This document shows positions 17,507 to 25,986 of a stretch of 64,000 nucleotides of DNA, piece after piece. The notes below the pieces were generated by a model, which was given only the letters and a program-made list of their open reading frames with translations, made no database searches and was not told where the DNA came from. The DNA comes from Sphaerisporangium fuscum (GTDB lineage: Bacteria > Actinomycetota > Actinomycetes > Streptosporangiales > Streptosporangiaceae). How positions within the stretch are numbered: the stretch's first letter is position 1; every line of letters begins with the position of its first letter. The stretch lies in contig NZ_JAHDTF010000028.1 in NCBI RefSeq assembly GCF_018531465.1, positions 1-64,000 on the forward strand. The letters are read 5' to 3'. A program made the position numbers and the translations under genes.

Positions 17507-18247
17507 TCAGTGGGACGAGGAGAAGAGGCGCTGCTGGATCTCCCGGCGGTAGTCGTCGAGAGTGTTGTCGATGTGCGTGGCGGCGGCCTGGGCGGCCGCT
17601 TCGGGGTCGCCGGCGCGGATGGCCTGGTAGATCGCCTCGTGTTCCTCGACGGCCTCGGCGGCGTGCCCGCCCACCGAACCCTGTAACCCGATCAGGCTGG
17701 ACTGCGCCTGCAGTCGCCGGGCCTCCTTCACGGCGATCTGGAGGAACATGTTGTGCGAGGCCGTGGCGATGGCGGTGTGGAAAGTGTCGTCGCCCTCGTT
17801 GAAGAGGTCCTCACGTGCGGTCTCGAAGCCACGACGGCACATGACGGCCGCGTCCTCGATGGCCCTCAGTTCCGCGGGGGTGGCGCGGCGGGCGGCCAGC
17901 CGGCTGGTCTCTATCTCCTGCGCCCGGCGGAACTCGAACAGCATGTAGACGTGGTCCAGGTCGGTCGGGAGGAAGAAGGTCGCCCAGCGCCCGGTGCCGA
18001 GCATCCCCTCGTCGTCGGCCACGTACAGGCCGCGGCCTTTCTGAGCGCGCACCCGGCCCAGCGCGGAGAGTATCTTCACCGCCTCGCGTACGACGGTGCG
18101 GCTGGTGCCGAGCTGCCGGGCCAGCTCGTTCTCGGTCGGCAGGCGGTCTCCCGGGCGCAGGCGCAGCCGGACGATCAACTCCAGCAGCTGCTCCGTGGCC
18201 ACCTCGTAGCCCGGCCGGTATCCGCTCTCACGCGGGGTGTCGGTCAC
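17507..18247 (-). CDS. GntR/FadR family regulator
   Basis: 246-residue repressor. The winged HTH (LPTENELARQLGTSRTVVRE, AVKILSALGRVRAQKGRG) is followed by an FCD domain with EGDDTFHTAIATASHN and later EEHEAIYQAIRAGD. GTG 18247 has GGAGGAGG about 5 nt upstream. It lies between the GH54 gene (same strand, downstream) and the divergent beta-helix gene, and may control either. The effector is unknown. Confidence 0.9.
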   Translation of the reverse strand: MTDTPRESGYRPGYEVATEQLLELIVRLRLRPGDRLPTENELARQLGTSRTVVREAVKILSALGRVRAQKGRGLYVADDEGMLGTGRWATFFLPTDLDHVYMLFEFRRAQEIETSRLAARRATPAELRAIEDAAVMCRRGFETAREDLFNEGDDTFHTAIATASHNMFLQIAVKEARRLQAQSSLIGLQGSVGGHAAEAVEEHEAIYQAIRAGDPEAAAQAAATHIDNTLDDYRREIQQRLFSSSH

Positions 18248-18840
18248 CGTGCCTCCTCCTCGCCGTTCCCCTGCAAGAGTACGACTGATCGGCATTGTCG
18301 AACTTCGGCGTCTGGGCGGCCCCGATCAGTACGAAACATCTGAATGATTCATACGGGAATCGCCGATAGGGGCAGCCGTAGCGGCAAGCATCGCCGCTGT
18401 TCAGCAAGGTGAAGGAGTGGATCGTCGCCAGGGCCCGAGTCTACCTAGGGCGAAATGAGTGGGCTTAAGGGCTTGACGGGCACCAGCGTTCCGATCGTAA
18501 TAAGGAGCGAGGTCCCGGGAGGTGCTCCTCTCGGAACCTCCGCGGCCGGAACACATGGGCGGGCTGTGACGGCGCTTCTCGGCCCTCGGCATCGTGGCCG
18601 GCCACGCCCGCGTACACGGTCTCGCCTCACCACCCGCCCCTTGGTGGTGTCACCGGTGAGGCGCGCCATGTCCCCATGCCGTCGAGCAGCATGATCCGGC
18701 CGGCCCGGGAGCCGGGGTCCGCACGGCCGGCCGCCGTCGTACCCCTGCCCGTTCGACGACGGCCTCCTCCTCGGGAAGGCGTCACCCGCTCGAGGAGGAG
18801 GGCGTGACCTGACCACACCTCCGACCCCAGAGGAACCACC
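18248..18840. other. Gene-free stretch before beta-helix gene
   Basis: 593 bp. It holds the odd palindrome TGAATGATTCA (18341-18351), a possible GntR operator. A promoter-like TTGACG lies at 18473-18478 with TAATAA at 18498-18503, a long 19-bp spacer. A hairpin lies at 18509-18540 (14-bp arms, 12 paired, loop TGCT). The hairpin lies just after the predicted start of transcription, about 300 nt before the coding start, and could be a leader structure or attenuator. No coding region was recognised. Confidence 0.45.
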
Positions 18841-21252
18841 GTGCAATCATCCTCGCCCGTCACGGCGCTGGGACCGCTCCTGACCGGCATCATCGCCGTG
18901 GCGCTGGCCGCGGCGTTCGCCCTCGTCGTCCCGGTCACCTCGGCCTTCGCGGCTGCCACCACCCTGTACGCGTCACCCTCCGGTACCGGAACCGCCTGCA
19001 CCTCGGCACAGCCGTGCTCGCTGCCGGCGGCGCAGACGGCCGTGCGGTCGCTGAACGGCGCCATGTCCAACGACATCGTCGTGGAGCTGGCCGACGGGGT
19101 GTACCGGCTCTCCGCGCCGCTCCGGCTGACCGCCGCCGATTCCGGGAACAACGGCCACACCGTCACGTGGCAGGCCGCCGCGGGCGCTCGCCCCGTCATC
19201 AGCGGGGCCCGGGCGGTGACCGGATGGTCACTGGCCGACTCCGGGAAGAACATCTGGCGCGCCACCGTCGGCACCGGGATCGACACGCGGCAGCTGTACG
19301 TCAACGGCGCCGCCGCCACACGTGCCCGCACCCAGGTGAACCGCGCCGACTTCACCGCGACCAGCACCGGTCTGAGGTTCGGCAACAGCGCGCTGAGCTA
19401 CCTGAACAACCTGGCCGACCAGAACCGGGTCGAGATGGAGAGCGTCGGCTCGTTCACCGACCGGTACGTGACGGTGCAGAGCATCAGCGGCAACGTCATC
19501 ACGATGCAGCAGCCCGGCTGGAACAACAACACCTTCGGGTACGACACCTTCACGCAGCCGCACCGGGCGGGACCGCTGTACCTGGAGAACGCGTACGAGT
19601 TCCTGGACGCGCCGGGGGAGTGGTACATCAAGCCGGGGACCGGCATCCTTTACTACATTCCGGCGGCCGGGCAGAGCATGGGCGACATCAGCGTCGAGCT
19701 GCCCGTGCTGCAGTCTCTGGTGGACGTCGGGGGCACATACGACGCCCCCGCGCACAACATCGGCTTCAGCGGGATCACGTTCACCGGCACGAGCTGGCTC
19801 GGGCCCGGCAGCGGCCAGGGGTACGCGGACCAGCAGACCGGCTCGTACATCACCGGCAACTGGAACTGGCCCGCCGACAGGCTGACCTCCTGCCAGGAGG
19901 GCTGTCAGCAGTTCGAGGCCACCCGGCCGAACTGGAACCAGATGCCCGCCGCCGTACAGGTCTCCGCCGCCAACCACATCACCTTCACCGACTCCCGGTT
20001 CGTCAACCTGGGGCAGACGGCGATCGGCATCGGCAACGACGCCGACGCGCACGCCAGTGGGGTCGGCCTGGGCGCGAGCGACATCACGATCACCCGCTCC
20101 GAGGTCGCCCGCAGCTCGGCAGGCGGCATCCTGGTCGGCGGTGTCCGGGCCGACGCGCACCACCCCGGCGACCAGCGGATGGTCGACCGGAACATCACCA
20201 TCAGCAACAACCGCATCCACGACCTCGGCCTGGACTACCGGGGCGTGGTCTCGGTCCTGACCACCTACGTCACCAACACCGACGTGTCGCACAACGAGGT
20301 CTACAACATGCCGTACACCGGCATGTCGATCGGCTACGGCTGGGGCGCCAACGAGCCCGGTGGCAGCAACCAGTACGCCAACCGCGGTCTGTACAACTAC
20401 CAGCCGCGATACACCACGCCCACCACCGCGTCGGGCAACCGCCTCGTCGGCAACTACGTGCACGACGTCATGCAGCAGATGACCGACGGCGGGTGCATCT
20501 ACACGCTGTCCTGGAACCCGAACGCCGTGATCAGCGACAACTACTGCCTGCGGACCAACGGCTGGTTCGGGGTCTACTTCGATGAGGGCTCCAAGTACTA
20601 CACCGTCACCGGCAACGTGCTCTCGAACACCGGCACCTGGGCCACCGCCAACTACTGGGGCGGCGAGAACATGGGGAACCTCACCGTCACCGGCAACTGG
20701 TCGACCAACGGCAGCACCAACGTGACCAACGGCGACCGGGGCAACGTCGTCTACGGCAACGTCACCGTCGGCAACGGCAACTGGCCGGCGGGCGCCCAGG
20801 CCGTGATGGCCTCCGCTGGGCCCCAGACCGGTACGTCACCCTCGCCCACTCCGACGCCTCCGGGTGACACGAGTGCGCTGAAGGGTGTGGGGTCGGGGCG
20901 CTGCCTGGACGTCAGCGGCGCCTCACAGGCGAACGGTGCCCAGGCGCAGATCTGGGACTGCAACGGGCAGGCCAACCAGCAGTGGACCTCCACCGGCTCG
21001 GGTGAGTTGCGGGTGTACGGGAACAAGTGCCTGGACGTCAACGGCGCCGCCACCGCGGACGGCACAGCCGTGATCATCTGGGACTGCAACGGCCAGAACA
21101 ACCAGAAATGGCGCATCAACAACGACGGCACCATCACCGCCGTCGGCGCCGGCAAGTGCCTGGACGTGGCCGCCGCCGGCACCGCCAACGGCACCAAGGT
21201 CCAGATCTGGACCTGCCACGGCGGCACCAACCAGCAGTGGACCCGCGCCTGA
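18841..21252 (+). CDS. Secreted right-handed beta-helix enzyme with CBM13
   Basis: 803-residue exported protein. A signal peptide ends at SAFAA. A typical beta-helix entry follows (TLYASPSGTGTACTSAQPCS), then repeats rich in NITISNNRI, ITFTDSRF and VTGNVLSN turns up to about residue 660. A PT linker leads to the group A lectin. The N-terminal pattern with SGARAVTGWS and RQLYVNGAAATRAR resembles GH141-like and related beta-helix glycosidases, but the activity is not certain; a pectin-active lyase is an alternative. GTG 18841 follows AGAGGAA. A strong hairpin follows 113 bp after the stop. Confidence 0.8.
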   Translation: MQSSSPVTALGPLLTGIIAVALAAAFALVVPVTSAFAAATTLYASPSGTGTACTSAQPCSLPAAQTAVRSLNGAMSNDIVVELADGVYRLSAPLRLTAADSGNNGHTVTWQAAAGARPVISGARAVTGWSLADSGKNIWRATVGTGIDTRQLYVNGAAATRARTQVNRADFTATSTGLRFGNSALSYLNNLADQNRVEMESVGSFTDRYVTVQSISGNVITMQQPGWNNNTFGYDTFTQPHRAGPLYLENAYEFLDAPGEWYIKPGTGILYYIPAAGQSMGDISVELPVLQSLVDVGGTYDAPAHNIGFSGITFTGTSWLGPGSGQGYADQQTGSYITGNWNWPADRLTSCQEGCQQFEATRPNWNQMPAAVQVSAANHITFTDSRFVNLGQTAIGIGNDADAHASGVGLGASDITITRSEVARSSAGGILVGGVRADAHHPGDQRMVDRNITISNNRIHDLGLDYRGVVSVLTTYVTNTDVSHNEVYNMPYTGMSIGYGWGANEPGGSNQYANRGLYNYQPRYTTPTTASGNRLVGNYVHDVMQQMTDGGCIYTLSWNPNAVISDNYCLRTNGWFGVYFDEGSKYYTVTGNVLSNTGTWATANYWGGENMGNLTVTGNWSTNGSTNVTNGDRGNVVYGNVTVGNGNWPAGAQAVMASAGPQTGTSPSPTPTPPGDTSALKGVGSGRCLDVSGASQANGAQAQIWDCNGQANQQWTSTGSGELRVYGNKCLDVNGAATADGTAVIIWDCNGQNNQKWRINNDGTITAVGAGKCLDVAAAGTANGTKVQIWTCHGGTNQQWTRA
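20838..21252 (+). repeat. Group A lectin cassette copy 4 with linker
   Basis: Same lectin plus linker as 8451-8865, on the other strand. Alleles: TAV, NND, CHGG, ending TRA. Together with copies 1-3, all four combinations of the TAV/TTV and NSD/NND sites exist. Confidence 0.85.
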
Positions 21253-21364
21253 CCTCGATGCGCCCCCGGACGCCGGAGCCGGGCCGCCTCTGCGGACCGG
21301 TTCCATCGGCCGCCTCCGGCCGCCGACGAATGCCGGTGACGGCCGGTCGGTCTGTGCATCGATT

Positions 21365-21395
21365 GCCGCTGGAGACCGTGCCGGTCTCCAGCGGC
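21365..21395 (+). terminator. Hairpin terminator after beta-helix gene
   Basis: GCCGCTGGAGACC (21365-21377) pairs perfectly with GGTCTCCAGCGGC (21383-21395) across a 5-nt loop. There is no T-tract. Confidence 0.65.
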
Positions 21396-21442
21396 ACCAT
21401 GGCGAACCGGTCCATCTTTCCGGCAGGGTTTCAGGATTCTGA

Positions 21443-21454
21443 CGAATCGATTCG
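21443..21454. promoter_or_regulatory. Operator box CGAATCGATTCG
   Basis: Perfect 12-bp palindrome, 109 bp upstream of the -35 at 21563. Same core as at 17287 and 25395. Confidence 0.65.
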
Positions 21455-21562
21455 CTGAAACTTACATCCCGCGCCATCGCGGCGGTCGCGACCGTCCCCT
21501 GGTCAGAAGCAAAGGGAAGGGGGCGTCGCGGGCGAGCGTCGCCAGGAGAAAGACCGCCCCCC

Positions 21563-21660
21563 TTGACAGTTCTGTCGCGGGCATATTTGCTCCGCTGCGT
21601 CATCACCTTCCCGCACTCTTCCGGAGAGGAGCAGTGGAGACTTTGTTGTTAACGTTAACA
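21563..21660 (+). promoter_or_regulatory. Promoter and LacI-type operator of CE1-CBM2 gene
   Basis: TTGACA (21563-21568) precedes CATATTTGCTCCGC, whose TTTGCT starts 17 bp after the -35. TGTTAACGTTAACA (21647-21660) is a perfect 14-bp LacI-type palindrome. The promoter and operator spacing is almost the same before the SGNH gene (25583-25684). The 562-bp gap 21253-21814 holds this, the box at 21443 and the terminator at 21365, and no gene. Confidence 0.65.
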
Positions 21661-21814
21661 TGAATTCTGCGAAACGCCTGAGCGGTTTCAGGCGTTCGAT
21701 CCTCCTGATCAGAAATGCATCGCAGCAGCCCGATACTCTCACCCCGATAAAGGAGAGATGAATGATCCCACCATCAGAATCCCTTCATGTTCCATCCGTG
21801 GAGGGAGTTGGGTG

Positions 21815-23095
21815 ATGTTACGGCGCAGCCCCTTCTTGGGGGCGATCGCGGCCGCGGTGCTTCTCGTCCTGACCATGGGGCACTCGGCGTTGAGCAAGAG
21901 CATCGATGGAGCCGCGCCGGCCACGGGCCGTTCCCTCGCGGCGACTGCCGGATGCGGCAGGACTCCGACGCTGAAGAGCGGTACTCAGTCGATTCAGACC
22001 AGCGGCAAGAACCGCTCCTACATTCTGCGGCTCCCCGACAACTACAACGCCAACACGCCCTACCGGTTGATCTTCGCCTTCCACTGGCTGGGCGGCACCG
22101 CCGCCGAGGTCGACTCGGGCGGGACCAGTGGCTATCCCTGGTCCTTCTACGGACTCAGGCAATTGTCGAACAACGGCGCGATCTTCGTCGCGCCCCAGGG
22201 CTTCAACAACGGCTGGGCCAACTCAGGGGGCGAGGACCTGGTATTCGTCGACGACATGATCAGGCGTATCGAAGCGGATCTCTGTGTCGACACCTCGCAG
22301 CTCTTCGCCACCGGATTCAGCTACGGGGGTGCCATGAGTTACGCGATCGCGTGCGCCCGGGCGGACGTCTTCCGTGCGGTCGCGGTCTTCTCCGGGGCCC
22401 AGCTCAGCGGATGCAGCGGGGGCGGTCAGCCCATCGCCTACATGGGGCTCCACGGCATCGGTGACACCGTGCTCGACATCTCACAGGGACGCTCGCTGCG
22501 TGACCGGTTCGTCCGGAACAACGGCTGCACCGTGCAGAACCCACGCGAGCCGAGTTCGGGCAGCCGGACGCACATCGTCACCGCCTATTCCGGGTGCCGG
22601 GCCGGGTATCCGGTCGTCTGGGCGGCGTTCGACAACGGTCACACGCCCGGTCCGGTCGACGGGACCTACACCGAGAACGGCATCGCGACCTGGACCAAGG
22701 GGGAGGTGTGGAAGTTCTTCTCCCAGTTCGACAGCGACTCGTCGCCCGGTCCCACACCCACTCCCACTCCCACTCCCACTCCCACCCCGACGCCTGTACC
22801 CGGTGGATGCGCGGCCATCATAGAGACGGTGAACTCCTGGCCCGGTGGCTTCCAGTCCACCGTCACCGTCCGAGCGGGCACCGGCGCCATCAACGGCTGG
22901 ACGGTCGCCTGGACCTGGCCCGGTGGGCAGACCATCAGCAGCCTGTGGAACGGCGTCCGCTCCGGCTCGGGAGCCGACGTCAACGTCCGGAACGAGTCCT
23001 ACAACGGCTCGGTCGCGGCCGGCGGCACCACCACGTTCGGCTTCACCGCCAACGGCACAGCGGCCACCCCCGCCCTCTCCTGCAGCGCCTCCTGA
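21815..23095 (+). CDS. Secreted CE1-type esterase with CBM2
   Basis: 426-residue exported esterase, paralogous to the 8451 gene. ATG 21815 (or the adjacent GTG 21812) follows GGAGGGAG; an ATG at 21758 is in frame but poorly placed. The signal core is FLGAIAAAVLLVLTMG. Catalytic features: RSYILRLPDNYN, FHWLGG, nucleophile elbow GFSYGGA and AAFDNGHTPG. A (PT)n linker leads to a complete CBM2 of about 100 residues starting GGCAAIIETVNSWPGGFQ, with conserved Trp residues (NSW, NGW, SLWNG) and terminal Cys. It would de-esterify hemicellulose while anchored to cellulose. Confidence 0.88.
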   Translation: MLRRSPFLGAIAAAVLLVLTMGHSALSKSIDGAAPATGRSLAATAGCGRTPTLKSGTQSIQTSGKNRSYILRLPDNYNANTPYRLIFAFHWLGGTAAEVDSGGTSGYPWSFYGLRQLSNNGAIFVAPQGFNNGWANSGGEDLVFVDDMIRRIEADLCVDTSQLFATGFSYGGAMSYAIACARADVFRAVAVFSGAQLSGCSGGGQPIAYMGLHGIGDTVLDISQGRSLRDRFVRNNGCTVQNPREPSSGSRTHIVTAYSGCRAGYPVVWAAFDNGHTPGPVDGTYTENGIATWTKGEVWKFFSQFDSDSSPGPTPTPTPTPTPTPTPVPGGCAAIIETVNSWPGGFQSTVTVRAGTGAINGWTVAWTWPGGQTISSLWNGVRSGSGADVNVRNESYNGSVAAGGTTTFGFTANGTAATPALSCSAS

Positions 23096-23131
23096 CCAGG
23101 TGATGGCCGGCGACGCGCCGGACTCGCGAAC

Positions 23132-23177
23132 CCCCGGCCGCGGCACCCTCGTCACCACTGGGACGCCGCGGCCGGGG
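23132..23177. terminator. Bidirectional hairpin terminator
   Basis: CCCCGGCCGCGGC (23132-23144) and GCCGCGGCCGGGG (23165-23177) form a perfect 13-bp stem with a 20-nt loop between convergent genes. Confidence 0.55.
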
Positions 23178-23204
23178 CGGAGGACGATGTCCCCCGCCGG
23201 CGGG

Positions 23205-25070
23205 TCAGCTCTTTGTCCATTTCTGGCTGGTCGTGCCGGTGCAGGACCACAGCTGCACCTTCGTTCCGTTCGCGGTCCCGAAGTTGCTCGCCTCCATGCA
23301 CAGGCCGGACTGCACTCCGATGACGGTGCCGTCGGCATTGACGTTCCACCGCTGGTTCGCCTGGCCGTTGCAGTCCCAGATGATCACCTGCGTGCCGTCG
23401 CCGGTGCCCTGCCCCTTGGCGTCCAGGCACTTGTCGCCGTACACCTGCAGCTGACCGGACGAGGTCAGGGTCCACCGCTGGTTGTCGCCGCCACCGCAGT
23501 CCCAGAGCTGGAGCTGGGTGCCGTTGCTCGTGCTCGCGTTCGGGACGTCCAGGCATCGCCCGGCGTTGACGTTGCGCAACACCGACGTCGAGCCACCACC
23601 GGGGCCGGTGGGGGGCAGGAGCGTGATCGTGTAGGTGTCGTCGATGGCGGTGTGCGGGAGGTTGACCGTCGTGCCGTTGCCGGACAGGGTCACCACGGAG
23701 TCCTGGACGGTGCCCGGGCCCTGGACGGCGCCGCCACCGTTGTAAGGGATGCGCTCGGCGACGACTCTCACCTGGTTGTTCCGCACGATGCCGCTCGTGG
23801 TGTCCAGGCGCCGCAGATCGACGGCGATGCCGCCGGTCGTGGTGCCGCCGCCGACCAGGATCTTGGCCGTCCCGGTCGCCTTCGTGGCGAACGCGTCGTA
23901 CGAGGAGCTGGGGGTGACGGATGCGATCTGGCCGGTCTGGGAGCCGTAGAAGCGGTAGACCCACCATTCGCCCTTCGGCTGGTACTGACCTGCCGAGTCG
24001 CGGACGAGCAGGTTGCCGAGGTCGTTGTGCAGGTTTCCCCCGCCCGCCCAGTTGGCGCGCAAGCCGTCGGCTCCGGCCCTTTCCAGGCGAGCGATGTACC
24101 AGGCCCCGTCCGCGGGGTTCTGCTCGTTGGACGCCCCGTATTCGTTGATCTGGTACGGGCGCGGGTGCGGGATGCCCCGGGGGTTCAGCGTGCTGTCGGC
24201 CGCCGCCACATTCGCGACCGGGTCGCCGGGCAGGGAGTGCCAGCTGATGATGTCGGGGACCACGTTGTTGGCCTTGACGTAGTCCAGGTACTGGTTCCAG
24301 AACGCGTGGGTGGCCGAGGGTACGCACGCGCAGCTCGGCCCGACGATGAGATGCGTCGGGAACGCGGCCCGGATGCGCTGGTAGGCGCGCCTCCACATCT
24401 CGAAGTACTGGGACTGGGGGCGGTTCCAGAACAAGGTGATGTTGGGCTCGTTCCAGAGGTCCCACTGTACGGTGGCGCCCGTCGCCCGTACGTCATTGAT
24501 CAGACGGGTGAGGAAGTTGTCGTAGTCGGTCCAGTCGCCGTTGTCGCCGGGGAAGCGTGAGATCGGGTAGCCGTCGGCGCCCCACAGGTCGTGGACGAGC
24601 AGGATGAACTCCCCGCCCAGCGATCGGGTGCGCAGCAGCTGGGCGCGGGTGGCGTTCCACCGGCGGTCGTATTTGCCCGACACCCAGCCGCCCGGGCTGT
24701 CGAGCTGCGCCCCGCCGGCGCGCATGTACCGGAACTTCACATCGGTGTAGAAGTGGTCAGGCGGCGCCGACGCGTTCTCCGTCATGCCGTAGATCCACCC
24801 CGAGGCCCGGTAGGTCGGAGAGCCGCCGCCGGCGGAGAAGTCGACGGTGATGGTCTGGTCCGCGGCCAGGGCCGGCGTGGCGTCCGTCATGACGGACCCG
24901 GCGACGAGCGCGCCGGCGGCGATGAAGGCGGCGATCCCACGACGGCTTCCGTGCCGCGTGCCGGCTGTGGCGCCCACACGGGACTCCTTGCTCACGGAGG
25001 GACGGGGCGGGTGGACCGGTGGCGTGGAACGCCACGGCCGGGCTCGGCGGATCAGGTCGCCGACGTTCAT
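23205..25070 (-). CDS. Secreted clan GH-A glycosidase (GH39-like) with CBM13
   Basis: 621-residue exoenzyme. ATG 25070 follows GAGGAG about 7 nt away. The n-region is long (about 45 residues) with SRRGIAAF before the hydrophobic core, compatible with Tat export. The TIM barrel has the acid/base motif VQWDLWNEPN and a second strand-end Glu in PYQINEYG, the pattern of GH39/GH5-type retaining enzymes; beta-xylosidase or related activity is likely. A beta-sandwich follows, then a ricin-type lectin (VLRNVNAGRCLDVP, NQRWTL, NQRWNV, SQKWTKS) that is clearly diverged from the other lectins here. It has not been homogenised, apart from the similar first subdomain in the fucosidase. Confidence 0.82.
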   Translation of the reverse strand: MNVGDLIRRARPWRSTPPVHPPRPSVSKESRVGATAGTRHGSRRGIAAFIAAGALVAGSVMTDATPALAADQTITVDFSAGGGSPTYRASGWIYGMTENASAPPDHFYTDVKFRYMRAGGAQLDSPGGWVSGKYDRRWNATRAQLLRTRSLGGEFILLVHDLWGADGYPISRFPGDNGDWTDYDNFLTRLINDVRATGATVQWDLWNEPNITLFWNRPQSQYFEMWRRAYQRIRAAFPTHLIVGPSCACVPSATHAFWNQYLDYVKANNVVPDIISWHSLPGDPVANVAAADSTLNPRGIPHPRPYQINEYGASNEQNPADGAWYIARLERAGADGLRANWAGGGNLHNDLGNLLVRDSAGQYQPKGEWWVYRFYGSQTGQIASVTPSSSYDAFATKATGTAKILVGGGTTTGGIAVDLRRLDTTSGIVRNNQVRVVAERIPYNGGGAVQGPGTVQDSVVTLSGNGTTVNLPHTAIDDTYTITLLPPTGPGGGSTSVLRNVNAGRCLDVPNASTSNGTQLQLWDCGGGDNQRWTLTSSGQLQVYGDKCLDAKGQGTGDGTQVIIWDCNGQANQRWNVNADGTVIGVQSGLCMEASNFGTANGTKVQLWSCTGTTSQKWTKS

Positions 25071-25152
25071 CTCGCGCTCCTCACTCAGGGGGTCGTGCTC
25101 ACGGGTGAGCGGCCCGGCGGAGGTGTACAGGCGCCGGGCCGCCGAGACCGGG

Positions 25153-25227
25153 TCAGGTGCGGGTCCAGCGTTGGTCGGCGCCGCCGTCGCACGACCAGAT
25201 GGCCGGCTTGGTGCCGTTGGCGGTGAC
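25153..25227 (-). pseudogene. Remnant of a ricin-type lectin C-terminus
   Basis: The minus strand reads TANGTKPAIWSCDGGADQRW, then TRT and a stop at 25153-25155. This matches the last 22 residues of the group B lectins (TANGTKLTIWSCNGGANQRW, TRT). Upstream, homology stops abruptly at about 25227 and no start or other domain is present. It is the tail of a lost CBM13-bearing gene, or debris of lectin recombination, lying just upstream of the 23205-25070 gene. Confidence 0.8.
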
Positions 25228-25582
25228 TGGAACTCGAGGTGCTCAGCGCGTGCTCTGTCCGGTTTCGGGGCCGTTGTCAGGGCACGCCCGGCCAAAGCTC
25301 GGCCACGGAGGCGGCCGGGCCCGCCGACCTCACCGCGGGCGTCATCGGCCCGACTCAGTGTGGAAAGCACCGCGAGACGTGTCAAGGACATCCACGAATC
25401 GATTCGATCGCTGGTCGGCGCCCAAAGGGGCTGTGCGCTGGTGCGTCCTCATCCGGACGCGCCGTCCCGGGGATGAACGTTTCATCGTCGCGCCCCGCCG
25501 TGACAGCGCGACGGCATGCCATCGCGCCAGATCAGGTCATTTCGGCGGGCGACGGAGCGGTGGCGCGGGCGGAGGTGACCCC
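25228..25582. promoter_or_regulatory. Intergenic region with two operator boxes
   Basis: CGAATCGATTCG (25395-25406, perfect palindrome) and GATGAACGTTTCATC (25472-25486) both recur upstream of the GH54 gene. A minus-strand TTGACA (25385-25380) with a weak CACACT 17 bp further may be the promoter of the 23205-25070 gene, which would put the first box directly upstream of its -35. No coding region seen. Confidence 0.55.
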
Positions 25583-25684
25583 TTGACGGATCTCCTCACG
25601 TCATGTTTGCTCCGCCACACACCACCTCGGCCGGTCCGCACGGAAGGAGCGCTGGATTCACCCACGGAAATGTTAGCGCTCACA
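25583..25684 (+). promoter_or_regulatory. Promoter and LacI-type operator of SGNH gene
   Basis: TTGACG (25583-25588) is followed 17 bp later by TTTGCTCCGC (25606), as at 21563. TGTTAGCGCTCACA (25671-25684) is a 14-bp near-palindrome identical in its first 13 bases to 41991-42003. A further half-box, ATCGATTCG, lies at 25946-25954 just before the gene. The 300 bp up to 25986 holds no gene. Confidence 0.6.
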
Positions 25685-25986
25685 GAGGCAAGTCGAGAGC
25701 TGCCGTCGAGGTGGCGAATCGGTCGGCCTCCCCGCTGTGCTCGCCGCGAGCCGACTCGCCGAAATCTCCCCCAAGGAGGTCCTCTTGTCCGTGACAGACC
25801 CGCTGGAGCCGCACTGGATACGGTCACGTCCGAACGGACGCCGTGGAGGATGGGCGGCCGGCGTCCTCGCGACGCGCGCCCGGCGGGCGCATCCGGCGCC
25901 CCGGGGGCTCGTTGAGGGATTCGATGAGTTAACGCGAACAATGCCCATCGATTCGGGCTCCTCCTGATGGCGGCGAGGGGTTGAGC

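Noticed and set aside
22748..22800. Tandem CCCACT repeat, considered as a repeat array or CRISPR-like element
   Set aside because: It encodes the (PT)n linker of the CE1-CBM2 esterase.
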